Source: Sphingobacterium sp. GVS05A (GTDB lineage: Bacteria; Bacteroidota; Bacteroidia; Sphingobacteriales; Sphingobacteriaceae). From it: 64,000 bases of DNA. Made by a program: the position numbers and the translations under genes. Numbering within the stretch: position 1 is the stretch's first letter; each line of letters begins with the position of its first letter. Under the pieces are notes generated by a model. The model was given only the letters and a program-made list of their open reading frames with translations. It had not been told where the DNA came from and searched no databases. The stretch lies in assembly GCF_019969845.1 (NCBI RefSeq), contig NZ_JAHXYR010000010.1:62001-126000 (forward strand), given 5' to 3'. Of the stretch, positions 54,831-63,759 are shown in pieces.

Positions 54831-55529
54831 TCAAATCTCCTCTTCGTCAACAAATTTATACCCCAACCCTCTCACCGTTTGCAGATAATGTGGTTTATCA
54901 GGGTTTGTTTCGATCTTTTTCCGCAGACGCACAACATGCATATCCAATGTGCGTGTATTTACATTTGAACTATAGCCCCATACCACTTCCATCAACTCCT
55001 CACGTGTAATCTCCCGTCCCAAATTTTGAAGAAAATGTAATAAAATCCTGTTTTCAAGAATAGTTAGTTCAACCTTTTTACCATCACGTATTAATGAATG
55101 GATATTTGGATGGTGCTCTGTCTGCCCAAACTTGTAGATCTCCGGACTATTTTTAGGTAGAAAAAACTTCACCTTATTATCTATCATAGCAATCAACACA
55201 TCCATATTGAATGGCTTACTAATATAGTCCGTCACACCAAAGCTATAAGCCTCAATCTTGTCCACATCCTGGGATTTAGCAGTCATCATAATAATGATAT
55301 TCTCAAATCCTGCTTTACGGACATCTTCGCAGATCTCGTTACCTTCTTTTCCAGGGAGCATCCAATCTAACAGGACCACATCGGGTCTCTTTTCCAAGAT
55401 TAAACTTTCTGCTTCATTCCCATTTCCGCTTTGGATGACTTGATAGCCTTCAGATTCTAATCGATGTTTTACCAAGAAACGTAAGTTCTCATCATCTTCA
55501 ATAACAGCAACAGTGATGTCTTTATTCAT
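54831..55529 (-). CDS. OmpR-family response regulator (RprY-like), partner of the adjacent kinase
   Basis: A 232-residue regulator with receiver residues AVIEDDENLRF, phospho-Asp in VVLLDWMLPG, Thr in MMTAKSQD, Lys in DYISKPFNMD, and a winged-helix output domain ending YLQTVRGLGYKFVDEEE. It resembles RprY of Bacteroides in length and receiver sequence. The kinase gene 55632-57290 lies 102 bp upstream on the same strand and the pseudo-peptidase before it. A terminator follows. Co-transcription of all three is likely (inference). Confidence 0.9.
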   Translation of the reverse strand: MNKDITVAVIEDDENLRFLVKHRLESEGYQVIQSGNGNEAESLILEKRPDVVLLDWMLPGKEGNEICEDVRKAGFENIIIMMTAKSQDVDKIEAYSFGVTDYISKPFNMDVLIAMIDNKVKFFLPKNSPEIYKFGQTEHHPNIHSLIRDGKKVELTILENRILLHFLQNLGREITREELMEVVWGYSSNVNTRTLDMHVVRLRKKIETNPDKPHYLQTVRGLGYKFVDEEEI

Positions 55530-55631
55530 AAGTAAATAATTTGTCTTTTAAATGTCTTATGGAATATCCAGTTTATTATCACAAGTCTTCATGCTTTCTA
55601 AACATGGATATTTCATATTTAAATTAATTTT

Positions 55632-57290
55632 TTAAACCGGAAATACCAACGTAAAGGTAGTGCCTTGCCCCAATTGACTTTTGACTGTAATGTCCCCACC
55701 TATAAACTCAGTGATTTCCTTACAGAAAGCCAAACCTAAACCAATACTTCCTTGCTGATTATATTGACTTTTTATTCTATAAAACTTTTTGAAGATATTG
55801 TTAAACTCCGCCTTCTCTATCCCAATCCCTTCGTCCTTAAAAGTGATAACAAAATTCTTCTTATTTTGTTGTATCGTAATATCCAAGATTTTATGCCCCG
55901 CTTTCGAATACTTATAGGCATTGTCTATCATGTTTTGAAACACACTACTTAATAACACTGGATCTGCCAGCATCGATGTTCTTACATCAATTTTTGTGCT
56001 AATTTTAAAGTCAGCATATTTTATTCTTGAAGAAGCAACCAGGTTTTCGGTAAATTCCTCCAGATCCACCTCTTCTTTGTTTAATTTAATAGTTTTATTT
56101 TCAATCTGGCTAAAAGATAATAATTTATTCATTAGATTATTGAGCCGATCAGCCTCCTGATCCAATATATTACCATACATTTTTCTTTCCTCGTCGGAAA
56201 GTATTTGTGCACTCTTAATATTATTTCCCGCAATTTTTATTACGCTAACAGGTGTTTTAAACTCGTGAGTCAAATTGTTGATAAAATCATATTGCAATTT
56301 AAAAAGTCTCCCGTTAATTTCTAAATTTCTATAAATTAAATACAGAATCGCTATTAAAATAATGTAAATCAATGAAATACCACCTAACACAGGCCAAAAA
56401 CTACGATTTATTTCCGCCGAAAGAAAACTTTTACTCGATCTGAAAAGCAATTTATAATCAGCCAAAGCTCCTGGCAATGGCATTTCTGTTGAAATTTCAT
56501 CATCCTCAGGTGTAATTGGCGCGCCCACCAATGGCACAATCGCTACCTTTTCGTAAAGATTTGTATAACTATTTTTCACCTCCAAATACATTGGGTCAAT
56601 CTGAAAGTTGAACATATCCTGTTCATAGCCGACAGTATGGTCGAGATTTCCTTCCATAATGGATTTATAAACAATCAGATCATTAACCCTGGGTATATTT
56701 AAATACGTAATCTGGCCCGGCCTGATCGTATAAAATACCTTTAAAATATCCTTATCAGAAAGCTTCGCATTTGCCTGAAGCTTATCAATATAAGTTGCAA
56801 GTTTAACCCCTATATTATTAATTTCCTCAGAATGCAATCCCATTTGAGCACGGTCTAAAATTGTATTTTTATTCAATCCCGATCGGGACACCGTAAAAAA
56901 GGTAATTGTTTTGGGTTGAATCCGCAGGTTATTAACGATAAAACCATAGTTCAGATTATGATCATTATTGAATTGCAGATCAAAAAAACCTATTTCCCGT
57001 ACAAAAGGATAAGAACTTAAAATACTATATGCGTATTTCCCTGCTTGTACAGAATCCAGGAAACCTTGGTAAAAAGACACCTCGGGGATTCTATTTTGAA
57101 AAAAGTCATTAAAGGGAATCAGAGTCTGATCAAAAATTTCAGATTTTCTATTTGTAAATTCATTTTTTATATGAGATTCAGTATAATTTCGAGATAGAAA
57201 AAGCGCAAAAATATAAAGACCACTGATGACGATAAAAAACACCAACAGTAATCCGTAGTTCTTTCGATAGCTGTATTTTTCTGCTTTCAT
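55632..57290 (-). CDS. Sensor histidine kinase, HisKA class, with a large periplasmic domain
   Basis: A 552-residue kinase with two membrane helices (about 12-32 and 300-325) bounding a periplasmic sensor domain of roughly 265 residues. The dimerisation helix carries the phospho-His in NLTHEFKTPVSVIK. The ATP domain has N box QNMIDNAYKYS, G1 FKDEGIGIE, F box FKKFYRI and G2 GSIGLGLAFCKEI. It pairs with the RprY-like regulator downstream. Its start codon lies only 8 bp after the stop of the degenerate S9 peptidase gene, so one transcript probably carries sensor and peptidase-like lipoprotein. Confidence 0.92.
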   Translation of the reverse strand: MKAEKYSYRKNYGLLLVFFIVISGLYIFALFLSRNYTESHIKNEFTNRKSEIFDQTLIPFNDFFQNRIPEVSFYQGFLDSVQAGKYAYSILSSYPFVREIGFFDLQFNNDHNLNYGFIVNNLRIQPKTITFFTVSRSGLNKNTILDRAQMGLHSEEINNIGVKLATYIDKLQANAKLSDKDILKVFYTIRPGQITYLNIPRVNDLIVYKSIMEGNLDHTVGYEQDMFNFQIDPMYLEVKNSYTNLYEKVAIVPLVGAPITPEDDEISTEMPLPGALADYKLLFRSSKSFLSAEINRSFWPVLGGISLIYIILIAILYLIYRNLEINGRLFKLQYDFINNLTHEFKTPVSVIKIAGNNIKSAQILSDEERKMYGNILDQEADRLNNLMNKLLSFSQIENKTIKLNKEEVDLEEFTENLVASSRIKYADFKISTKIDVRTSMLADPVLLSSVFQNMIDNAYKYSKAGHKILDITIQQNKKNFVITFKDEGIGIEKAEFNNIFKKFYRIKSQYNQQGSIGLGLAFCKEITEFIGGDITVKSQLGQGTTFTLVFPV

Positions 57291-57298
57291 ATACCGCT

Positions 57299-59185
57299 CT
57301 AATCTGCTAAATATTTCGCCAAAAACCGCTCCAGCTCATTGTAATAGCCAAATACATTCTCATCTTTTTTGAAGGTTCTATCTTCATCTTCTTTTAGAAC
57401 ATACTGTACAGGAACATTGTTGTTCTTTAACTTTTGAACAAATTGGTTCGCATCAGTCACAGAACTAAAACGATCTTTTCCGCCCTGAACCAATAACACA
57501 GGGATCCTTACTTTATCAGAATGGAACACAGGAGATATATTTTTAAAGAGCTCCGCCTCCCTGATAGGATTACCAACGATCTGATACATCTTCTGTACAT
57601 AAGATTTAAAATAAGGTGGAATGTCCCTAAAATAGGTGAATAGGTTGGTATACCCTGAATAAGAAACTGCACATTTATAAAGATCCGAGTTGAAACAAGC
57701 AGCATGAAGTGCAGAGTAACCACCAAATCCCTTTCCGACAATAGCGACGCGATTCCTATCCGCTATCCCCTCTTTAATCAGCCACTTCACTCCATCAGTA
57801 ATGTCATCTTGAATTTTTCCACCCCATTCTTTAAAACCCGCTGTCCAAAACTTTTTCCCGAATCCTGTTGAGCCTCTATAGTTCATCTGAAAAACCAAAT
57901 ACCCTCTATTTGCCAAAAACTGCGCCTCATTATCAAAGCCCCACACCTCACGCCCATTTGGCCCATCATGTGGCAATACCACCATTGGAAGATCTTTTCG
58001 ATTGGAATGAACCGGATAGGTCAAGTATCCAGATATCTCAACTCCATCTCTCGCTTTATAAGTAATAAACTCATTTGGAGACAACTCCTTGTCTTTAAGA
58101 TCAGAATTATTATCGGTTAATTTGGTCAGTTTTTTTGTGGTAAAATCATAAAAATAAATTCCACCAGGATTAACATCTGTATAGGTTTTAATAATCACTT
58201 TTTCGCCTGAAGCATCGGTATTAAGAACTTGGAATTCAAAACCATCAATCTGTTTAGACAATTCATCATATTTCCGCTTTGTCTCCTCATCGAAGAAATG
58301 CCTGCTTTGCCTTGAGGTTGTATAATTCACAAACAACAAGCGATTTAGCTCCGGAAAATAACCTCCTGGACTCATATCAACCTCTTTATGGCTAAAAAGC
58401 TCGCCCAGTTCCCTTTCATTGACCAGATCATAGCTTACCAAGGCCAATTTATCACGGTTTATATTCGATAGTGCATAGATAATACTATTTGAACTGTCTC
58501 TATATCCCAGCGGAGTGAAACTACTTTCTACATCACAACGTATGACCTCCTTGAAAGGTTCTTTCTCAGAAGGACGGAAAAGAACAGATTGTTGTACGGA
58601 ATCATTTGCAATAGCCAAACGTATCTGTCCATCATTGGAAGCAATCCAAGAGCTCATATTGCCTGGATTTTGTAAGATCAATTCGCGTGGTCGACCATCC
58701 AAATAAATACGATATAGATCAAAAAAAGAGGAATCACGATCATTAATCCCCGCAACAAAGCCCTCTCCACCGGACACCGTCGAATGAATCCATCTAAACC
58801 GCGCACGAACTGGCTTAATTAATGCCCAGATTTTCTCAGTATTAATATCCACAGCATACAAACGCAAACTGTCTTGAGAAGATTGTTCTGTCAAAAAAGA
58901 AATCTTGGAATCGTTATTCCAGGCAAAAGATTTTACATTGATATCATTCTGATAGGTTAATTGCTTGGAGCTATCCTGATGCTTCAAATCAATCAAATAG
59001 ATATTTTTGCAATGATTATCCATGCCGATATAGGCAATAAACCGACCATTAGGGGAAATTTTAAAATTTGATTTTTCAGGTGTGGAAAAGAATTGATTGA
59101 TGGGTATAGGATCAACCTTATGTTGTTGGCATCCCAACATAGTCAATGCACAAAAAAATAAAACAGTCCAAAATTGCAACCTCAT
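57299..59185 (-). CDS. S9-family prolyl-oligopeptidase-like lipoprotein lacking catalytic Ser and His
   Basis: A 628-residue lipoprotein (start ATG at 59183-59185, lipobox ALTMLGC). An N-terminal beta-propeller-like half (FKISPNGRFIAYIG, blade-like repeats to about residue 390) precedes an alpha/beta-hydrolase half (GPNGREVWGFDNEAQFLANRGYLVFQMNYRGSTGFGKKF). The nucleophile elbow reads VGKGFGGYS where active S9C enzymes have G-x-S-x-G-G, so the Ser is Gly486. The catalytic-His block reads EDEDRTF instead of E-G-H-G-F, so His is Arg603. It is very unlikely to hydrolyse peptides. Its gene abuts the sensor kinase gene, suggesting a binding or sensing role. Confidence 0.85.
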   Translation of the reverse strand: MRLQFWTVLFFCALTMLGCQQHKVDPIPINQFFSTPEKSNFKISPNGRFIAYIGMDNHCKNIYLIDLKHQDSSKQLTYQNDINVKSFAWNNDSKISFLTEQSSQDSLRLYAVDINTEKIWALIKPVRARFRWIHSTVSGGEGFVAGINDRDSSFFDLYRIYLDGRPRELILQNPGNMSSWIASNDGQIRLAIANDSVQQSVLFRPSEKEPFKEVIRCDVESSFTPLGYRDSSNSIIYALSNINRDKLALVSYDLVNERELGELFSHKEVDMSPGGYFPELNRLLFVNYTTSRQSRHFFDEETKRKYDELSKQIDGFEFQVLNTDASGEKVIIKTYTDVNPGGIYFYDFTTKKLTKLTDNNSDLKDKELSPNEFITYKARDGVEISGYLTYPVHSNRKDLPMVVLPHDGPNGREVWGFDNEAQFLANRGYLVFQMNYRGSTGFGKKFWTAGFKEWGGKIQDDITDGVKWLIKEGIADRNRVAIVGKGFGGYSALHAACFNSDLYKCAVSYSGYTNLFTYFRDIPPYFKSYVQKMYQIVGNPIREAELFKNISPVFHSDKVRIPVLLVQGGKDRFSSVTDANQFVQKLKNNNVPVQYVLKEDEDRTFKKDENVFGYYNELERFLAKYLAD

Positions 59186-59312
59186 AATCCCAAATGCGTC
59201 CTTATCAATTAACTCAAATATTGTAATTAAATACCAAATTGCAGTCAATGCAACCTTATTTTTACAAGATATAGTAATTAAACGTAATATTCAAAAATAG
59301 CGTATAAAACCG

Positions 59313-59320
59313 TATTTTTG
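59313..59320 (+). promoter_or_regulatory. -7 box very close to the DUF4286 start
   Basis: TATTTTTG matches TAnnTTTG exactly and ends 4 bp before the ATG at 59324. With usual spacing the transcript would start at or about the A of the ATG, giving a leaderless or nearly leaderless message. No clear -33 box is present. Confidence 0.4.
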
Positions 59321-59323
59321 TTT

Positions 59324-59614
59324 ATGTTTTTATATAATGTCTCTGTTATAGCAGAAGAAACGATCCACAATGATATCGTTTCTTGGATTCAGGATAATAT
59401 CGTGCAATCCCAAAAATTCCAAGTGCATTTCCTCGAAATGCTCCAGTCACCCCATGAAGGAATGACTTATTGCATCCAAGTAGTTTTACCTACTGAAGAA
59501 CATATTGCGGACTTCCAACAGGTACATTTGATACCATTACAACAATTTATTTCAAAACTGTATAAGGACAAAGTTTTCCTTTTCGACAGTACAATGAAAT
59601 ACTTAAAAAAATAA
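59324..59614 (+). CDS. DUF4286-family small protein
   Basis: A 96-residue cytoplasmic protein. MFLYNVSVIAEETIHNDIVSWIQDNIV and the later ITYC-like block MTYCIQVVLPTEEHIADFQQ match DUF4286 of Bacteroidota, a short ferredoxin-like fold of unknown function. I chose ATG 59324 over TTG 59318. The 3' end of the coding region, including the stop, is built into the strong hairpin at 59601-59644. Confidence 0.85.
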   Translation: MFLYNVSVIAEETIHNDIVSWIQDNIVQSQKFQVHFLEMLQSPHEGMTYCIQVVLPTEEHIADFQQVHLIPLQQFISKLYKDKVFLFDSTMKYLKK

Positions 59615-59644
59615 AGAGCTCTAGAGCTCTTTATTTTTTTAAGT
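59601..59644. terminator. 20-bp bidirectional terminator overlapping the DUF4286 3' end
   Basis: A perfect 20-bp stem (59601-59620 with 59625-59644, core AAAGAGCT/AGCTCTTT, loop CTAG) with A7 and T7 at the ends. The left arm encodes the last codons and the stop of DUF4286, and the right arm serves the DUF983 gene end. Confidence 0.95.
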
Positions 59645-59664
59645 ATGTATACAAACTACAGTTC

Positions 59665-60096
59665 TTAATTCATCTTATTTCCCTTGGATTCCTGATCCTT
59701 TTCACCAATTTCCAAAGCTAGTTCGTAACGTGGATCATAACTTATTTTAGGTGTTAAGAAATGTAATAGGATCAACCTCGCGTACCTAAAATTAAAGGGA
59801 GCAAAAATTAAGATGGTCACAGCTAAACCAGCCAAATAGAACCAAGGAGATTCACTTCCGGTCAAAATTGCAATAGCAACAGATACGGATACAATCTCAG
59901 CAACAGAAAGAGCATAACTGACATACATCGCCGCATAAAAATAGCCCGGCTCAACTTCATATTTAACACCGCAGTGTGGGCAAACGTCATTCATCTGTTG
60001 CTTCCGCAGGCTATAGACCTTTCCTTCAAATACTTTTCCAACATGACATCTAGGACATTTGGAATGTATCATTGCGTGAAATTTAGAAGTCGGCAT
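59665..60096 (-). CDS. DUF983-family membrane protein with two zinc-ribbon cysteine pairs
   Basis: A 143-residue protein. Two CxxC pairs (KCPRCHVGKVFEG and VCPHCGVKYEVEPGYFYAAMYVSYALS) form the DUF983 zinc-ribbon-like start, then two to three membrane helices. The family often lies near cytochrome oxidase assembly genes; no such gene is visible here, so function stays open. The small gene 60103-60366 stands 6 bp upstream on the same strand, so the two are probably co-transcribed. Confidence 0.85.
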   Translation of the reverse strand: MPTSKFHAMIHSKCPRCHVGKVFEGKVYSLRKQQMNDVCPHCGVKYEVEPGYFYAAMYVSYALSVAEIVSVSVAIAILTGSESPWFYLAGLAVTILIFAPFNFRYARLILLHFLTPKISYDPRYELALEIGEKDQESKGNKMN

Positions 60097-60102
60097 CAGA
60101 TT

Positions 60103-60366
60103 CTACTTTATCTCGTTAATAAATTTTTTGGTTGGAGGATTCTTTTTACGGTATTTCTTATACCATAGATAGCCCAGTCCCGCTGCTGCCAAATAGGGAA
60201 TCACCAATAAAAATAAGATTCCATCATTCAATCCTCGTCCTTGCATATTACCGTCTTTGGTAGAATTCTCAGCTGTCAATGTACACATCGCACACTGTGC
60301 TTGAGAAATAGATACTGTCGAGCAGCTTAGGGTAAATATTACGAGTATATATTTAAACCATTTCAT
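60103..60366 (-). CDS. Small single-helix membrane protein, conserved in Bacteroidota
   Basis: An 87-residue protein with signal peptide (SISQAQ) followed by CAMCTLTAENS, a short CxxC that could bind metal or form a disulfide, then one membrane helix (GILFLLVIPYLAAAGLGYLWY) and a basic tail. The residues CAMCTL...GLN.GIL..L..PYL recur in many Bacteroidota genomes as I recall. No function is known. Placement 6 bp before DUF983 suggests joint work on the envelope or on respiratory-chain assembly. Confidence 0.75.
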   Translation of the reverse strand: MKWFKYILVIFTLSCSTVSISQAQCAMCTLTAENSTKDGNMQGRGLNDGILFLLVIPYLAAAGLGYLWYKKYRKKNPPTKKFINEIK

Positions 60367-60393
60367 AGTCCAAAGTTACTGAAAATTTAGCGA

Positions 60394-61095
60394 TTAGCCC
60401 ACCAATACTTCAAATTTGTCCCAAAAACCATCTTGCGGCAATGAGGCCACCAATTCCATCTTTTCTTTTTTAATGGGATGTGTAAACACTAACGACCGTG
60501 AGTGCAAACAGATACTTCCCATTGAACTTCCTCTTGGATACCCATATTTGTTATCGCCAACAATAGGACAACCCATTGCTGCCAACTGTGCTCGTATCTG
60601 ATGTGTACGACCTGTTAGGGGTTCGACCCGCAAGAGGTAGAATCCATTTAATTCACCCACTATTGCATAGTCCAATTCAGCGTAGGTACCGCCTTTCACT
60701 TCACGCGGAAATGCTTTCGTTACTCTTGTCTGTCTATTTCGAATTAACCAGTTGATCAATTTACCTTCAGCATTACGTGGACGTTGCCGTACGATTGCAA
60801 AATAAGTTTTTTTCACCATCCGGTCTTGAAAGAACTTATTCATACGTTCGAGGGCTTTACTTGTCTTCGCGAAAAGAATCATGCCACTGACAGGCCTATC
60901 CAAACGGTGAATAACACCAACATAAGCATCATTGGGCTTATCATATTTCTTTTTCAGATAGATCTTCACCATATCCTCCAATGAAAGATCCCTAGTTTCG
61001 TCGACCTGCACAATATCGCCTGATTTTTTATTAATCGCTATCAGATGATTATCTTCAAAGATCACCTCTTTATCTGTAATTTCAGATTTATTCAT
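60394..61095 (-). CDS. RluA-family pseudouridine synthase
   Basis: A 233-residue enzyme that isomerises uridines in rRNA or tRNA. The catalytic Asp lies in the HRLDRPVSG motif (IHRLDRPVSGMILFAKT), with the second motif RVEPLTGRTHQIRAQLAAMGCPIVGD intact. It lacks an S4 domain at the N-terminus, so it is the short RluA type. It lies 27 bp upstream of the small membrane protein gene. The exact target site is not predictable from sequence. Confidence 0.92.
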   Translation of the reverse strand: MNKSEITDKEVIFEDNHLIAINKKSGDIVQVDETRDLSLEDMVKIYLKKKYDKPNDAYVGVIHRLDRPVSGMILFAKTSKALERMNKFFQDRMVKKTYFAIVRQRPRNAEGKLINWLIRNRQTRVTKAFPREVKGGTYAELDYAIVGELNGFYLLRVEPLTGRTHQIRAQLAAMGCPIVGDNKYGYPRGSSMGSICLHSRSLVFTHPIKKEKMELVASLPQDGFWDKFEVLVG

Positions 61096-61161
61096 TTCTT
61101 CTATACTAAAAGGTTACGCAAACCTCTGTTATTATCTAAAAATCGGATTGAAATACCGAAA

Positions 61162-61191
61162 AAAAGGCCCTACGCAAGCGTAAAGCCTTTT
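61162..61191 (-). terminator. Terminator of the Mla-type operon
   Basis: An imperfect stem (AAAAGGC/GCCTTTT outer, TACGC/GCGTA inner, 2-nt mismatched bulge) followed on the minus strand by a T-run, 20 bp past the MlaD stop. Confidence 0.75.
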
Positions 61192-61210
61192 CATATCTTC
61201 TTACTAAAAC

Positions 61211-62215
61211 TTATTGTACACTATCGGCCTTTAGTGCTTCTGTTTTTTTAGCATTCTCTTTCATTTTTTTCTTAAAGAAGCCTCGTAACAAGAAATTATG
61301 TTGTAAAGCTTCCATATTTTCATCCAACTTTTCAGTACTAGAATTCAGATTATTAATGGCTGACTTAATTTGATTTGCTGAAGCAGGGTCATTCAATAAG
61401 ACACCGACCGCATTGTCTTTATCGTTCAATCGACTAGAGGCATTATTCAAGTTATTGATCAATGCATTTGCAGTCTGCGATACCCCCTGCAACTGCGCTG
61501 CAGACTGACGTAAATTTGAAAAAATAGCGGTATCGGTAGTCAGATCGTGGATCAACCCTTTATTGCTGTTCAACGAATTTGTTAATGTAACCAAATTTGC
61601 AGAAGCTTTATTGGCATTATTCATTGCAGCACTGATGGACAGTAAACTCGCACGTAACGTATTCACCATCGCAGTATCGGTCAACATTGCACCAACCATA
61701 CCTTTACCATCAGCCAAACCACGTGATATCTCGACAAAGTCAGTCGTAATCTTAGCCAAGTTTTCGTTATTTACCTGCAATGTTTCCATCATGGCCTCCA
61801 TGTCTGCAGTTTTCGCTGATCTTAAAAAATCACCAGTTTCCACAGTAGGTGCATTTTGAGACCCCCCAGTAATAACAACAATTTTATTACCAATTAATCC
61901 ATCAGAGCCCAATTTTGTGACAGCATCTTTGCGAATATATTCCGCAGATTTTTCTTCAATAGTTAAAACAACTTCGACATCCTGTACACTTTTAAAGTGG
62001 ATATTTTTAATGATCCCCACCTTAACCCCAGAAAACCAAACATTACTTCCTACTTTCAATCCTGCAACATCAGGAAATGAAGTTGCTATCTCGATGTTTC
62101 TTGTAAATTTCTTTTGTTGACTGCCTAAAATAAAAATCCCGGCCAAAAGAATCAATACGCCTAAAAAAACAAAAATACCAACAATGATTGCTCTTTTATT
62201 TTCTGCCTTACTCAT
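61211..62215 (-). CDS. MlaD-like MCE-domain protein
   Basis: A 334-residue protein anchored by an N-terminal helix (AIIVGIFVFLGVLILLAGIFILG) with a single MCE domain (ATSFPDVAGLKVGSNVWFSGVKVGIIKNIHF). A long coiled-coil or helical C-terminus of about 200 residues (rich in Asn, Leu, Ala, Ser) follows. MCE proteins form hexameric tunnels that carry phospholipids between the inner and outer membranes. Its start lies 5 bp after the stop of the ATPase gene, and it is the last gene of the mlaE-mlaF-mlaD-type operon. Confidence 0.9.
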   Translation of the reverse strand: MSKAENKRAIIVGIFVFLGVLILLAGIFILGSQQKKFTRNIEIATSFPDVAGLKVGSNVWFSGVKVGIIKNIHFKSVQDVEVVLTIEEKSAEYIRKDAVTKLGSDGLIGNKIVVITGGSQNAPTVETGDFLRSAKTADMEAMMETLQVNNENLAKITTDFVEISRGLADGKGMVGAMLTDTAMVNTLRASLLSISAAMNNANKASANLVTLTNSLNSNKGLIHDLTTDTAIFSNLRQSAAQLQGVSQTANALINNLNNASSRLNDKDNAVGVLLNDPASANQIKSAINNLNSSTEKLDENMEALQHNFLLRGFFKKKMKENAKKTEALKADSVQ

Positions 62216-62220
62216 GTATA

Positions 62221-62994
62221 TTATAGAATAAAATTATAATTATAAAACGCTTTAACACGTGCGTCATCTGTATCAAAAATTTCCTCAAAAGACCCCTGCC
62301 TTTCAAACTTGCCATCCAATAGCATTACAATACGATCACCGACTTCCTTCGCACAGGCCAAATCATGTGTAATAATAATTGACGATGTCTTATACCGCTC
62401 CTGAACCTCATTGATCAATCCATTGATATCCAAACAAGTGATCGGATCGAGACCCGCTGTAGGTTCATCATACATCATGATCTCCGGCCTAAGTATCAAG
62501 GTACGTGCGATACCAATCCGCTTACGTTGCCCCCCCGACAGTTCGGATGGCATTTGGTTGATGGCCTGAGATAAACCTACACCATCCAACACCTCCTCCA
62601 CTGCATGATTAATCTCAGATCGTGTGAGATTTCGTTTATTTCTCACCAATGGAAACTCCAAATTCTCACGAACCGTCATACTATCATAGAGTGCACTATT
62701 CTGGAAAGAAAAACCAATTTTTAATCGTAATTCACGCAACTCACGATCATTTAATGACGTGACAGATTCACCCAATACATCAATTGTTCCTTCATCAGGC
62801 TTTAATAATCCCGATATCAACTTAATCAAAACTGATTTGCCCGTACCCGAACGTCCTAATACAACAAGATTTTCCTCTTTAAATAAATCTAGGTTAACCT
62901 CCTTGAGTACATGGTTATCCCCAAAAGATTTACTTACATTTCTGATTTCAATGACTGATTGAGAATGATCTATATTTACTTTAGTCTTTTCCAT
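62221..62994 (-). CDS. MlaF-like ABC ATP-binding protein
   Basis: A 257-residue ATPase with Walker A GRSGTGKSV, signature SGGQRKRIG, Walker B IMMYDEPTAGLDP and H-loop IIITHDLA. It belongs to the Mla/Ttg2A family that powers retrograde or anterograde phospholipid transport through MlaE. It lies 6 bp from the permease gene and 5 bp from the MCE gene, a compact operon. It also has the C-terminal tail typical of MlaF. Confidence 0.93.
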   Translation of the reverse strand: MEKTKVNIDHSQSVIEIRNVSKSFGDNHVLKEVNLDLFKEENLVVLGRSGTGKSVLIKLISGLLKPDEGTIDVLGESVTSLNDRELRELRLKIGFSFQNSALYDSMTVRENLEFPLVRNKRNLTRSEINHAVEEVLDGVGLSQAINQMPSELSGGQRKRIGIARTLILRPEIMMYDEPTAGLDPITCLDINGLINEVQERYKTSSIIITHDLACAKEVGDRIVMLLDGKFERQGSFEEIFDTDDARVKAFYNYNFIL

Positions 62995-63000
62995 ATACCG

Positions 63001-63759
63001 CTATCCAAAGAACGACAAAATCTGAACAATAATTATCTCCTCAATAAAGACAAGAAACATCGAAGCAACCACGGCCGCATTAGCGGCCTTACCTACTCCT
63101 TCTGTACCTTTCGAGGAAAAATAACCACAATAGCAACTTACAGCTCCAATAGTAAAGCCAAATATTACGGCACGTAATACCATAGCGCCTAAATCCTTGA
63201 AGGCAATTGTTTCAAATACCTGTGTAAAAAAGCTCAAAAAACTCAAGTCATCTTTACTCATCATACTCAGGTAACCACCTAAAAGGCCTATACCTGCCAC
63301 ATAAAAACATAGTACAGGAATACCAATAGTTGTAGCTAAAATTCTACTTACAATCAAATATTTATACGGATTAGTACCCGACACCTCCATTGCATCAATC
63401 TGTTCTGTCACATTCATGGAACTTAATTCAGCCCCTATCTGCGACCCCACTTTACCCGATGCAATCAAAGCAGTTACCAAGGGGGCTAAGGCACGAACAA
63501 TCGCAATTGAAATTAACGATGGCAACATGGAGGTTGCACCAAATTCTTCCAAGGAAGGACGAGATTGTTTCGTAAAAACAAAACCAACGATAAATCCGGT
63601 TAAGCTAATCAAAGGCAAAGATTTATAGCCTATTTCATAGCATTGGCGTATAATTTCTTTGAATTCATATGGTGGAGTTACTAATTCGCGCCAAAACCGT
63701 AATAAGAAACGATGAATGTTTGCGAATTCTAGAAAAAAAGTCTGAAGTTTTTTAGCCAT
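63001..63759 (-). CDS. MlaE-like ABC permease
   Basis: A 252-residue inner-membrane protein with about five helices and family blocks KSLPLISLTGFIVGFVFTKQSRP, ALAPLVTALIASGKVGSQIGAELSSM and EQIDAMEVSGTNPYKYLI. It is the lipid-transport permease of the MlaFED core. Components MlaB and MlaC are not encoded here, which is usual for Bacteroidota operons of three genes. The region to the window end (63760-64000) is AT-rich and would carry the promoter, but I find no clear one. Confidence 0.92.
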   Translation of the reverse strand: MAKKLQTFFLEFANIHRFLLRFWRELVTPPYEFKEIIRQCYEIGYKSLPLISLTGFIVGFVFTKQSRPSLEEFGATSMLPSLISIAIVRALAPLVTALIASGKVGSQIGAELSSMNVTEQIDAMEVSGTNPYKYLIVSRILATTIGIPVLCFYVAGIGLLGGYLSMMSKDDLSFLSFFTQVFETIAFKDLGAMVLRAVIFGFTIGAVSCYCGYFSSKGTEGVGKAANAAVVASMFLVFIEEIIIVQILSFFG

